NCBI GenBank assembly: GCA_963702565.1
Contig: CAVPDE010000026.1
Location: 1 to 64,000, forward strand
Direction: 5' to 3'
Source: CAVPDE01 sp963702565
GTDB taxonomy: Bacteria; Desulfobacterota; DSM-4660; Desulfatiglandales; HGW-15
Length of the DNA: 64,000 bases
Shown: positions 1-7,921 of the stretch, piece by piece
Layout of the letters: each line of letters begins with the position of its first letter
How positions within the stretch are numbered: position 1 is the first letter of the stretch
Notes under the pieces: model-generated
What the model saw: only the letters and a program-made list of their open reading frames with translations
What the model was told of the DNA's origin: nothing
Databases searched by the model: none
Made by a program: the position numbers and the translations under genes

Positions 1-36
1 GAGAATGTGATCAAAGCCTATCTCGGGGAGGAATAA
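1..36 (+). CDS. Branched-chain amino acid-type ABC transporter ATP-binding protein, C-terminal end only
   Basis: Only the last 11 codons are in the window. They read ENVIKAYLGEE and then TAA. This is the typical end of LivG-type ATPases, and the complete LivG-like protein elsewhere in this window ends almost the same way (EVIEAYLGRKRH). The gene is cut by the window edge. The binding-protein gene that begins 115 bases downstream fits the same transporter. The call rests on the tail alone plus this context. Confidence 0.7.
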   Translation, partial: ENVIKAYLGEE

Positions 37-45
37 TGGAGTGAC

Positions 46-84
46 CGTTCGACAGGCTCACGGCCCTGAGCATAGTCGAGGGGC
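46..84. repeat. Short intergenic repeat-like palindrome
   Basis: The stretch contains GGCTCA and TGAGC arms around CGGCCC, flanked by CGAC and GTCG. It looks like the short repeats with 'cgacaggctca...tgagc' arms that are scattered in many bacterial genomes. A related fragment (tcgaagggcctgtcgaa) occurs near 21890. It may form a weak hairpin between the transporter ATPase and the binding protein; no function can be assigned. Confidence 0.35.
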
Positions 85-151
85 AAGTAACGAGTGACGA
101 GTGACAAGTGGCGATAACTGCACATCTTAGAGCACTTAAAAGGAGGAGAGC

Positions 152-1306
152 ATGAAAAAGAGAATTCTGGTCGTAGTACTGGCAGTGTTGGTTGGGGCGG
201 CTTTCTTCACTCCTGTCATGGCGCAGGACACCATCGGCATAGGGCTTTGCGCTCCAATGAGCGGCGGCGCAGCCTCTTGGGGCAAGAAGGCCGAGTCAGG
301 AACGGTCTTTGCCATTGAGCGGATCAACGCGGCAGGCGGCATCAAAGCAAAGGGCGAAACCAAGGCGCGTATGCTGAAGCTGATCGAAGTGGCGGATGAC
401 AAGAACGACCCCAGGGAAGGCGCAGCCATTGCGCAGCGCTTCGTGGACAATGCCCAGATCCTTGGCATGGTCGGCCCGGTGACCAGCACGGTGGCCCTGG
501 CCGGGGCTCCTATCCTGAACAAGGCCGGGCTTGTCCAGATCGCTATCGGGGCCACGGCGCCGGCTTACTCCCAGGCAGGCCCATATTCATTCAGAGTCGT
601 TCCTACCGATTCTTTCCAGGGAAGGTTCATCGCCAAGTGGGCAACCGGCCAGAAGAAGTGGAACAAGTATGCCACTATCTACGTGAATGACGACTATGGC
701 CGGGGGTTGAATGATGTGTTCAAGACGGCGATGAAGGAATTGGGAATGCCTGAAGGGGCTATCGTGGCCTCCGAAGCCTTTCAGCCGAACGACACGGATT
801 TCACGGTGCAGCTTTCAAAGATCAAAGGACTGAAGGCGGATGCCCTTTTTATCGCCGGGCACTACAAGGAAGGCGCCTTGATCGCCCGCCAGGCGCAGGA
901 ACTCGCGCTCAATGCCCAGATCCTGGGCACGGACGGCATCGGCCACCCTGAGTACATCAAGGTCGCAGGCAAAGCGGCTGAGGGGACCATCTATTCCGGG
1001 TATTTTTCTCTGGAAGACCAGAGGCCCTATATCCAGAAATGGGCGACCGAGTTCAAGGCCAAGTTCCAGACAGAACCAGGGCTTGTGGAAGGTCTGGCCA
1101 ATGACTGCGTCGTGCTGATCGCAACGGCGGTAGAGTTGGGCGGCGCCAACCGCGAGGGGGTGTGCAAGGCGCTTACCGGTATTGGGACCGCTTCACCTGC
1201 GGTAATGGGCGCCCTTGGAGAAAACAAGTTTGATGCCGACGGCGACATGGTGCGCGACATGATCATGTACATCGTGAAGGACGGGAAGGCCGTGTTCCAC
1301 AAGTAG
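152..1306 (+). CDS. Liv-type ABC transporter periplasmic substrate-binding protein
   Basis: This 384-residue protein starts with a clear signal peptide (MKKRILVVVLAVLVGAAFF..., cleavage after VMAQ). It continues as a type I periplasmic binding protein of the LivJ/LivK family, with the usual early block GIGLCAPMSGGAASWGKK and a VGPVTSTVALAGAPILNKAG ligand-pocket region. AGGAGGAG lies a few bases before the ATG. It follows the tail of a Liv ATPase, so it probably delivers a branched-chain amino acid, amide or related carboxylate to that transporter. The substrate cannot be read from the sequence. Family call is firm, ligand unknown. Confidence 0.9.
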   Translation: MKKRILVVVLAVLVGAAFFTPVMAQDTIGIGLCAPMSGGAASWGKKAESGTVFAIERINAAGGIKAKGETKARMLKLIEVADDKNDPREGAAIAQRFVDNAQILGMVGPVTSTVALAGAPILNKAGLVQIAIGATAPAYSQAGPYSFRVVPTDSFQGRFIAKWATGQKKWNKYATIYVNDDYGRGLNDVFKTAMKELGMPEGAIVASEAFQPNDTDFTVQLSKIKGLKADALFIAGHYKEGALIARQAQELALNAQILGTDGIGHPEYIKVAGKAAEGTIYSGYFSLEDQRPYIQKWATEFKAKFQTEPGLVEGLANDCVVLIATAVELGGANREGVCKALTGIGTASPAVMGALGENKFDADGDMVRDMIMYIVKDGKAVFHK

Positions 1307-1327
1307 TCGAAGAGGTTGAAAACCTGG

Positions 1328-1374
1328 GAAATCCCCCCTCGCCCCCCTTTACCAAAGGGGAATGGGGGGATTTC
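1328..1374. terminator. Bidirectional hairpin/repeat between convergent genes
   Basis: GAAATCCCCCC (1328-1338) pairs with GGGGGGATTTC (1364-1374), and inside it CCCCTTT pairs with AAAGGGG. It lies between the binding-protein gene (plus) and a PilZ gene (minus), which end towards each other. It probably serves as a two-way terminator. The same consensus occurs again at 63477-63571, so it belongs to an interspersed repeat family. Confidence 0.6.
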
Positions 1375-1390
1375 TATTATTGCGGCTGTA

Positions 1391-2062
1391 TTAATCTTCG
1401 AGCCAGATCTGTTTGGGAGCCTCAGGCAGTGTGAAGTCCAGGGTGGCGGTGATCTTGGTCATGTCGGATTCGTTTCCCGCTTTGCTCAGGGCTGTGATCC
1501 CCAGATAAAGCGTTCCGGTGATCAGAGGAAAGGAGGGAATGTCATCGGGAAGGATCGCCTCCGCCACATTGCCGAGTTCCACGTATTGGCAATCGTGGTC
1601 GACTTCCCCTTCAACAGACCAGTAGAGCCTGTATTTGATCACTTCAGCGCTGGGGGAGCGGTACCAGCGAATCCTCTTTCTCTTGATCTTCCCCGCCTTC
1701 TTGATTTCCACCTGGATTCCAACCGGTCGATCCCCCACAGGTTCCGGGGGAGGGAGAGACAGCTCCTTGCATTTTGGGCCGACGGACTTGAAGGCAATCC
1801 CAAAGGTATTGGTGTCGACCCACACGATTTCACCATTGATCTGGCTTAGAGAGTCAGCGAGAGGAAAGGCAATGGAAATCTGCTCTCCGGGAATGAAGAA
1901 ATCACGGCATCCGATGGAAGCGCCCGCAAGGCTGACATTCCGGACATAGTCCCTGTAGACGCGACCGCTGGCAAGATAATCCACAGGGACGGAAAAGCTC
2001 GTTCTCGGACAGCTCCTTCTGTCTGCTCCCGGTGCTTGAGTTTCACGATCAGTGTGATTCAC
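1391..2062 (-). CDS. PilZ-domain protein with fibronectin-like C-terminal domain
   Basis: A 223-residue protein starting with GTG. Residues ~15-100 form a PilZ domain with the c-di-GMP-binding signatures RxxxR (RSCPR) and NxSxxG (NVSLAG). The C-terminal ~100 residues (RYRLYWSVEG... to GITALSKAGNESD) look like a fibronectin type III or similar beta-sandwich. The gene lies just after a paralogue with the same two-domain layout, at the end of the minus-strand run containing the BMC genes. A c-di-GMP-responsive regulator is likely; the target is unknown. No membrane segment is seen. Start choice is uncertain because the ribosome-binding site is weak. Confidence 0.8.
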   Translation of the reverse strand: MNHTDRETQAPGADRRSCPRTSFSVPVDYLASGRVYRDYVRNVSLAGASIGCRDFFIPGEQISIAFPLADSLSQINGEIVWVDTNTFGIAFKSVGPKCKELSLPPPEPVGDRPVGIQVEIKKAGKIKRKRIRWYRSPSAEVIKYRLYWSVEGEVDHDCQYVELGNVAEAILPDDIPSFPLITGTLYLGITALSKAGNESDMTKITATLDFTLPEAPKQIWLED

Positions 2063-2090
2063 GACTTCAAAACCATTGATGGGTGGGGTC

Positions 2091-2795
2091 CTACAGGTCT
2101 TCGATCATTAGGCTCTTGGGAGCTACAGGAACGGTAAAATCGAAGAAAGCGCTGATCTTGGTGATGTCGGACTCGTTTCCCGCCTGGTTCACGGCCGAGA
2201 TGCCCACTTCCAAGTTCCCGGCAATATGGGGGAAGGAGGGGATGTCATTCGGGAGGATGACCTGCGTGACCGCTCCCACATCCGCGAAACTGGAAGCGTA
2301 ATCCAGCGTTCCGTTTTCCGACCAGTAAAGCCTGTATTTCGCGGACTCTTCACCGGCCGCAGGCTCCCATCGAAGCTTCTTCTGTTTGATTTTACCCATT
2401 TGACGTGCCTCCTTTTTCGTGATGTTGAATTCTTTATTCTGATTCTCCTGACCTGGAACCAGCTTTTGTTTCAGCGCCAGGTCCGGGACTCTGAACTTCA
2501 ACCCAATTCCCTCCGGTCCGACCCAGACCACATTGCCCACCACTTTCTCCCCGTGATTCCGCGGCGGCAGGTCCAGAGAAATCTCTTCACCAACAGAGAA
2601 GGCGCGAAAGCTCTGCAGATAGCCCCCAGCCTCGCTGATGTTCCGGAGGGCGTCTCCATAGTGATGTCCCCTTACCTCATAGCGAATCGCAATAAGGCAG
2701 TCCGTCCTCTGAAATTGCCTTTTTTCCTGGCCGGAATCGTAGGAAGGTTTTCGGATCGACTCGAAGAGGGAAAAAGGGCGGGAGAGAATATCCAT
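2091..2795 (-). CDS. PilZ-domain protein, tandem paralogue of the next gene
   Basis: A 234-residue protein when started at the ATG at 2795; the frame stays open upstream to a TTG at 2867, so a longer form is possible. The PilZ motifs are RQFQR (RxxxR) and NISEAG (NxSxxG). The C-terminal half repeats the architecture of the neighbouring protein, with LYWSENGTLDYASSF, VILPNDIPSFPHIAG and AVNQAGNESDITKI. The two genes are 28 bases apart and almost certainly a tandem duplication. They follow the BMC amidohydrolase in the same direction, but no functional link to the shell is shown by the sequence. Confidence 0.8.
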   Translation of the reverse strand: MDILSRPFSLFESIRKPSYDSGQEKRQFQRTDCLIAIRYEVRGHHYGDALRNISEAGGYLQSFRAFSVGEEISLDLPPRNHGEKVVGNVVWVGPEGIGLKFRVPDLALKQKLVPGQENQNKEFNITKKEARQMGKIKQKKLRWEPAAGEESAKYRLYWSENGTLDYASSFADVGAVTQVILPNDIPSFPHIAGNLEVGISAVNQAGNESDITKISAFFDFTVPVAPKSLMIEDL

Positions 2796-2901
2796 CCTGG
2801 CTTCAATCCATTCCGTGGGATTCCAAACCGAATGCCGGCAACGTAGCACAACGAAAGAAAGAGTCAAGAGGAAATAGCCCGAAAAATTCCGGCGAAAAAC
2901 C

Positions 2902-4410
2902 TTACACTCTTCTCAAGTACTTAGCTTGAAAGGACCCCTTGACTCGCTCAAGATTGTCCGGGGTGAACCATTGGCCAGACTTGATCACGGCAACCGGCCA
3001 TCCCTTCAATATCTTCCCCTCGTGGAGGCAGTAGTCGGAGCGGGAGGCCGCGGCCTGCGGGGTCGCTTCTTTCTTGAGGCTAGGATCCACAATGACGAGG
3101 TCTGCATCGCTCCCCGGCAAGAGCGTGCCTTTCCCCGGGTACAGGCCGAAGATCTTTGCCGGCGATTCGCTCATCTTCTCGATAAGCCTGACCAGAGGCA
3201 AGCCGTTCCCTGCTGCGCGGTCCAGAAGAGACGGGAGATGAGTGCCCACAGCGGGATAGCCGGGGGGGACATCCCAGAGGTTGACGCTTGTCTTTTTTTG
3301 GCCTGATGACATGGGCGTGTGATCTGATCCGATCGTGTCCACCGTGTCGTCGGCAAGCCCTTGCCACAAGGCCATTTGATTTTTCCTGCTTCGGATGGGA
3401 GGCACCATCTTGTAGAGAAGATCGAGGTTCTGTTCCAGGTCCAGGGTCAGGTAAGGGGACGTGGTCTCGAAATAGAGGTTCCTGTTCTTTGGTTTGAGGT
3501 CCCTTGCCGACTGAATTCCTTTTTCGGATGAAACATGAACGAAGTAGATCCTGGCTGCTGTCTCCTTGGAGAGGAAAGCCGCTCGCTGGATCGCCTCGGC
3601 TTCAGCAAAGGCCGGGTGGCTGCCTTCCCACTCGATGAGGGACTCAGAAAGAGGATATGCTTTTTTCAATCTTTCCGTCGCCCTCTGAACAATCCTGTAA
3701 TTTTCGGCATGAATGTTCAGGATCGCGTTGGGGCCCAGGGAAGACACCTTTTCCATGAGGTCCAGCAGAAAATCATCTTCCACTTCAGGGATGAGACCCG
3801 GTATGCCGCACATGTAGGTCTTGAAGGACGCGATCCCGTAGCGGGAATAGCAGGCAGGAACTTCCTCCAGTTGCTTGCGGTTGAGGATCACGAGGTGAAT
3901 GAAGACATCGCAGAAAGAGCTCCTTTCAATCTTGGCAATAACGTCGTCCAGCTTCCCGAGGTAGGAATCCTGCCCCCCGAGATAGAGCCCCAGAGTGGTC
4001 ACCCCGTTGAGCAGTGCCGATCTCGTTTCCGTCACGATTTCCGTGTCAAAATCCGTGAAGATTCCCAGGTGGACGTGGGGGTCGATAACTCCGGGAAGAA
4101 CATATTTGCCCCGGGCATCGACGGTCAGGGCTTGAGGGTCGGAAAGGTTTTCTCCAACGGTGTCGATTTTCGCGCCCTTGATCCGGACGTCGAAAGGGAA
4201 GATGCCTTTGTAAGGGATAACGCAGTGCCCGCCTTTGACGAGGAGCGCTTTGCCGCCGGAGGCAGCGGCAGAAGGTCCGGCAGAGCCCTGTGCCCGGCGG
4301 CTACCCGCCGCCGATGCAGGGTTTGCGGCCTTGAGCCACTCTGGGACAAAAGACGAAGAATCCTGACGGAAGAAGTCCGGAATGAAGGGCGTCTTCTTCT
4401 CTTCTCCCAT
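2902..4410 (-). CDS. Dihydropyrimidinase/hydantoinase-family amidohydrolase, probable BMC cargo
   Basis: A 502-residue cyclic amidohydrolase. Metal ligands of the dihydropyrimidinase/allantoinase/dihydroorotase group are all visible: HxH in DPHVHLG, the carboxylated-lysine site SFKTYM, histidines in NIHAENYRI and FVHVSSEKG, and the aspartate in IGSDHTPM. It should open a cyclic amide such as a dihydropyrimidine, hydantoin or allantoin. The first ~58 residues are extra: a short amphipathic stretch (FIPDFFRQDSSSFVPEWLKA) followed by an Ala/Ser/Gly-rich linker, the typical look of a BMC encapsulation peptide. It directly follows three shell-protein genes. Substrate and encapsulation are inference. 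Confidence 0.85.
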   Translation of the reverse strand: MGEEKKTPFIPDFFRQDSSSFVPEWLKAANPASAAGSRRAQGSAGPSAAASGGKALLVKGGHCVIPYKGIFPFDVRIKGAKIDTVGENLSDPQALTVDARGKYVLPGVIDPHVHLGIFTDFDTEIVTETRSALLNGVTTLGLYLGGQDSYLGKLDDVIAKIERSSFCDVFIHLVILNRKQLEEVPACYSRYGIASFKTYMCGIPGLIPEVEDDFLLDLMEKVSSLGPNAILNIHAENYRIVQRATERLKKAYPLSESLIEWEGSHPAFAEAEAIQRAAFLSKETAARIYFVHVSSEKGIQSARDLKPKNRNLYFETTSPYLTLDLEQNLDLLYKMVPPIRSRKNQMALWQGLADDTVDTIGSDHTPMSSGQKKTSVNLWDVPPGYPAVGTHLPSLLDRAAGNGLPLVRLIEKMSESPAKIFGLYPGKGTLLPGSDADLVIVDPSLKKEATPQAAASRSDYCLHEGKILKGWPVAVIKSGQWFTPDNLERVKGSFQAKYLRRV

Positions 4411-4421
4411 GTCCAGAACCT

Positions 4422-5036
4422 TCAGATCGATTCGACCACGGTGACCGCTGACTCCAGGGCAGACTTGATCTCGGATTCCGTGCCTGCGAGGAACAACCTT
4501 CCAAAGCGGCCGAAGGGGTTAAAGTGGATGAGCTGAATGTCCGCAGCCTTTTCGGCCTCGTTTGCGGCGAGGACAATGTAGGCTGCAGGTTCCACCTCGA
4601 AAACGAGCAAGGATCGCCCGGGCAGGAGGAGGTTGCCTTTCCGGTTCTTGTTGATTTGCTGGGCCTGGTAAGGGTTGACCTTGTGAATGATCTTCGAGGA
4701 GACGACTTTTGGCTTGAGCCTCCGGGACACATTCAACCCGCAGGCGTTGAGAATCGTAGACCCTGCGTCTTTGACGGAGTCCACACTGAAAGAATGCACC
4801 TCGAGGACTCCGAATTCCCGTTCCACCATTTGAAGCCCGGGGCGGGCATCGCAGGTTTTCAGGGCGGAATCAAGGAGGTTGTAAACTTCGCTTCCCGGGG
4901 CCAGCTCCATCCACAGCTCCGCCATGCCGGAAAGGGGCACGTCACCGTCCAGCTCGGAGCCGAGAAAGGCGGCGAACTGAGGTTGCATGCTGTCGATAAA
5001 GGCATAGGTCCTCAACTGGACAGGGTCTTCAGCCAT
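4422..5036 (-). CDS. Tandem BMC-domain shell protein (BMC-T type)
   Basis: A 204-residue protein that divides into two BMC-like halves. The first (residues ~7-100) ends EVHSFSVDSVKDAGSTILNA; the second (~108-204) contains SLLVFEVEPAAYIVLAANEAEKAA and ends FLAGTESEIKSALESAVTVVE. This length and duplication fit a BMC-T trimer-forming protein, which makes pseudohexameric tiles with larger pores. It lies between the BMC-H gene and the amidohydrolase, with 20- and 11-base gaps, so the genes form an operon. The sequence is divergent from the canonical PduB/EutL proteins as I know them, so the subtype is open. Confidence 0.75.
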   Translation of the reverse strand: MAEDPVQLRTYAFIDSMQPQFAAFLGSELDGDVPLSGMAELWMELAPGSEVYNLLDSALKTCDARPGLQMVEREFGVLEVHSFSVDSVKDAGSTILNACGLNVSRRLKPKVVSSKIIHKVNPYQAQQINKNRKGNLLLPGRSLLVFEVEPAAYIVLAANEAEKAADIQLIHFNPFGRFGRLFLAGTESEIKSALESAVTVVESI

Positions 5037-5056
5037 GGGTTGTGCCTGTTCTTACT

Positions 5057-5350
5057 CTACGCTTTCGGTTTGGCCGATTTGATGAGCATGGGGAGCGCTT
5101 TGAGAGTCTCGTCGCTCGGCCTGGCGATCACGTGAACGGAAAAGACTTCGCCCACCTTCTTGACCGAGGCTGCACCGGCGTCCACAGCCGCCTTCACCGC
5201 GCCCACATCGCCCTCCACAAAGACGGAGACGAGTCCTGCGCCGATCTCCTTCATGCCCAGGACTTCAATATTGGCCGATTTCACCATGGTGTCCATGGCT
5301 TCGATCGCGCCTACCAGCCCTTTGGTTTCAATCATGCCTAGTGCTTTCAT
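5057..5350 (-). CDS. Hexameric BMC shell protein (BMC-H, PduA/CcmK/EutM-like)
   Basis: A 97-residue single BMC domain with the canonical start MKALGMIETKGLVGAIEAMD, the conserved helix VKSANIEVLGMKEIGAGLVS and the GDVGAVKAAVDAGAASVKK segment. This is the main facet-forming shell protein of bacterial microcompartments. AAGGAGGATTAG precedes the ATG, so the start overlaps the end of the BMC-P gene and translation is likely coupled. The C-terminus is short, without an added domain. High-confidence family call. Confidence 0.95.
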   Translation of the reverse strand: MKALGMIETKGLVGAIEAMDTMVKSANIEVLGMKEIGAGLVSVFVEGDVGAVKAAVDAGAASVKKVGEVFSVHVIARPSDETLKALPMLIKSAKPKA

Positions 5351-5650
5351 CTAATCCTCCTTGGTTTTGGTGTCGATGTCTTTCTTGTTGATCGTGACGT
5401 GTTCACAGATCGCAATCACTGCGGCATCCACGGGCAAGTTCTTGTCCGCTAAGGCATGGATTGCAGGTGCGCCTGTGGTGACGACAACAACGTCTGAGAG
5501 CCCGGCCCCTACCGTGTCCACAGCCAGAAAGGATTCGCCTGTGGGATGACCGCTGTCATCAATGGGTTTCAAGATGAGAAGTTTGTAAGAGCTCAGGCCC
5601 TCACGCTTGATGGAGGCTGTTGCAAAACCGATGACCTTGCAGAGCTTCAT
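5351..5650 (-). CDS. Pentameric BMC vertex protein (BMC-P, EutN/CcmL-like)
   Basis: A 99-residue EutN/CcmL-family protein. The start MKLCKVIGFATASIKREGL, the core LLILKPIDDSGHPTGESFLAVDTVGAGLSD and the closing AVIAICEHVTI are the family landmarks. Five copies cap each vertex of the icosahedral shell. It is immediately followed by the BMC-H gene, and 9 bases separate it from the aminotransferase gene upstream. With BMC-H and BMC-T this completes the minimal set for a closed shell. Confidence 0.95.
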   Translation of the reverse strand: MKLCKVIGFATASIKREGLSSYKLLILKPIDDSGHPTGESFLAVDTVGAGLSDVVVVTTGAPAIHALADKNLPVDAAVIAICEHVTINKKDIDTKTKED

Positions 5651-5659
5651 AAGGACTCC

Positions 5660-7057
5660 TCACTTTGGGTTGAGATGTTTCAAAAAACAATCCAAAATAT
5701 AATCGATGTCTTCCAGGGTGGTGAAAAAGTGGGCCGCAATCCTCACCACGTCTCCCCGTGCCGAAGCGATGATGTTGTCTTTTCTCAGGGCGAGTTCGAA
5801 GTCGTGGGAATCCCCTGGGACCCGGATCGCCGTGTTGGGAGCTTTCATGCGGATATCGGTCGGGCTGACCAGGTCCAGCCCCCTGTCGAGAGCTCCCTTC
5901 ATGCAATACTCGGAGAGGACGTTGGTCCACTGGTGGATTTTTTCAACCCCTACGGTGTTGATGATCTTCATGCCGGCCCTCGCGATGTAAGCGGTGGGAA
6001 CCGGCGGAGTTCCGCTGTCAAAGCGCCTGGCATCCGGTGCGTAAACGAAGTTGTGAATGTCGAAGGCAAAGGGTTTTTCCTGGCCGAACCATCCGGTGAA
6101 AGAGGGGTGGAGATACTCCACCAGGTTCCGCTTCACATACATGAAGGCGATCCCCGGGACCCCGAGCAGGTACTTGAGGTTCCCTGTAGTGAGGAAATCC
6201 ACGTCCAGGTCCTTCACATCAATGGGGTGGGTGCCTGCCGCCTGGTAAGCGTCCACAAACGCCAGGGACCCCTTGGCGTGGATTTTTGCGATCACGGTCT
6301 TCAGGTCCTGCCTGAAGCCGTTGTAATAATAGGTGTCGCACGCCGAGGTAATGATCGTGTCCTCATCCACGTACCGGTCGTAATCGTTGACGTCAATGAT
6401 GCCGTTCTTGAGCGGGAGAAACTGAACCTTGAACCCGTATTTCTGATGAGCCTGCCAAATCAGGCCTACGGTGGGAAACTCGGCATCCGTGACAACAACT
6501 TTCTTCCTTCCGGCGTTCAGCGGAAGAGCGCTGGCCACGGCGCTGGTCATCTCAGAAACCGAGGTGCCGATCGCGATGTCGTCGGCACCCGCGTTGATGA
6601 TCCTGGCAAATTCCTCTTTGGCAAAGTGAATCTCCTCCATCCACCGGTCCCAGTCCATGCCCATCCGGTCCCAGTTGTCCAGGTACTCCATGGCCGCATG
6701 CCGGGTGAAGGTGGACTGAGGCGCCTGAGAGCAGTTGGCTACGTGGATGTGAGTTTTGAGCAGAGGAAATTGCTTTCGCCAGTAGTCCATATCATAGGGA
6801 GGGACCGGCCGGGTTCCCTGAGCGACAAGCCCCTCTCTCTTTTGTGAAAGGTAGGGGGGGATAAATGTTCCCGGCTTGCCTTCGGGAGGCTTTGGTTCGG
6901 CCGGATGGATGCCTTCGTGGCTGACGAACCGGATCCCGTGCTTCTCCGCTTTTTCCTTGGCAATGCTCGTGATGATGTCATCGGGCTGGACATGGATTTC
7001 TTTCTTGCCCGATTGGTAGGCGAGATCAATGTCATCGCCGGTCAGGATCGTTCTCAT
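5660..7057 (-). CDS. Class V PLP aminotransferase with EutQ-like N-terminal segment, probable BMC cargo
   Basis: A 465-residue protein. Residues ~85-465 are a class V (cysteine desulfurase/isopenicillin-N epimerase-like) fold: the PLP-binding aspartate is in FVDAYQAAGTHPID and the Schiff-base lysine in TTGNLKYLLGVPG. Residues 1-45 (MRTILTGDDIDLAYQSGKKE..., IITSIAKEKAEKHGI) resemble the N-terminal segment of EutQ and EutT, proteins of the ethanolamine microcompartment, and are followed by a Pro-rich linker. It sits first among the BMC genes. The reaction could be amino transfer, C-S lyase or epimerase chemistry; the sequence does not decide. Confidence 0.85.
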   Translation of the reverse strand: MRTILTGDDIDLAYQSGKKEIHVQPDDIITSIAKEKAEKHGIRFVSHEGIHPAEPKPPEGKPGTFIPPYLSQKREGLVAQGTRPVPPYDMDYWRKQFPLLKTHIHVANCSQAPQSTFTRHAAMEYLDNWDRMGMDWDRWMEEIHFAKEEFARIINAGADDIAIGTSVSEMTSAVASALPLNAGRKKVVVTDAEFPTVGLIWQAHQKYGFKVQFLPLKNGIIDVNDYDRYVDEDTIITSACDTYYYNGFRQDLKTVIAKIHAKGSLAFVDAYQAAGTHPIDVKDLDVDFLTTGNLKYLLGVPGIAFMYVKRNLVEYLHPSFTGWFGQEKPFAFDIHNFVYAPDARRFDSGTPPVPTAYIARAGMKIINTVGVEKIHQWTNVLSEYCMKGALDRGLDLVSPTDIRMKAPNTAIRVPGDSHDFELALRKDNIIASARGDVVRIAAHFFTTLEDIDYILDCFLKHLNPK

Positions 7058-7169
7058 CAGATTGTCTCCACCTGCAATGGAAGGCTCTTTCAGACGGCGA
7101 AGGTATCATAGTAGAAGTTTCTGAAAAGTAAAGGACAAAGCACGGTCGCCAGTGAAGGTCTTTACGGTT

Positions 7170-7724
7170 TCACCGTGCGCTGTGAGCCTTGCGTTTACCC
7201 GCCGTCCCTCTTGCCCGCCGTTCTTGTGGCGGGGTGGCGGGATTTGCGCCGCTTTTTATCGGCCAATCGCCGGGCTTGAGGAGAACCCTGGCTACCGTGT
7301 CGAGAACAGGCCTTTTTTCTCTCATCCGGGGCACGACCTTGCCTGCATTCCTACCCCATGCCGAACCGTAGCTCAGCAGCACCAGGAATTTCTCAAAATG
7401 CAGAGCAGGGTTGAACCCTTTTCTTCTCAGTTTCTTGTACTCTTTCAGGACCTCGGGGAACTTGAACAGCACGAGCCACTGAAGCCTGCTCCCTTCCGGG
7501 AGATCCTCGTTCTCTTCATGCCAGACAAAGATCCCCTGCTCCTGGCATATTTTCTCAGCTTCTCTGCAAAGGCTTTTGTAGTCTTCACGATAAAAGGGAG
7601 GAGAGAAGGCCATCTTCTTGGCTTCTCCGGCAATGCATTCCGCGAAAGCGGTGATCATTCCGAGCATGAAGGATTTTCTGTCCATGGAACTCTTTGAAGA
7701 AGAGGGACGTTTGGATGACGGCAT
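7170..7724 (-). CDS. Hypothetical protein at the head of the BMC gene run
   Basis: A 184-residue basic protein not recognised as any family. It starts with a Ser/Lys-rich stretch, has a mid region rich in charged and aromatic residues (FVWHEENEDLPEGSRLQWLV), and ends in an Arg/Lys/Pro-rich tail. GGAGAA lies ~9 bases before the ATG. It is 112 bases upstream of the aminotransferase and in the same direction, so it may be the first gene of the BMC operon. An alternative start is the Met at residue 14 (MDRKSFMLGM). No signal peptide or membrane segment. Confidence 0.6.
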   Translation of the reverse strand: MPSSKRPSSSKSSMDRKSFMLGMITAFAECIAGEAKKMAFSPPFYREDYKSLCREAEKICQEQGIFVWHEENEDLPEGSRLQWLVLFKFPEVLKEYKKLRRKGFNPALHFEKFLVLLSYGSAWGRNAGKVVPRMREKRPVLDTVARVLLKPGDWPIKSGANPATPPQERRARGTAGKRKAHSAR

Positions 7725-7921
7725 AAGTTCATTCTCCTGCAGTGTTGTTCGGTCGAGGGGATGCTTATATCAGAGTCGGTTTGTTTTGCAAAGGCGCAAC
7801 CCTTAAGTCGGGAGAAGGGTCAAGAGAGAGGGGTGGAGGTTTGATGTTGATGTTTCCGGGACGCTGAGATAAAAACGAAGACAGCAAGAAACGCTGAGCA
7901 CAAGAGAGAGGGGATAACGCG

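Noticed and set aside
2902..4410. Calling the BMC-linked amidohydrolase dihydroorotase or allantoinase
   Set aside because: All metal ligands are shared across the superfamily and no substrate-specific residues could be judged by eye.
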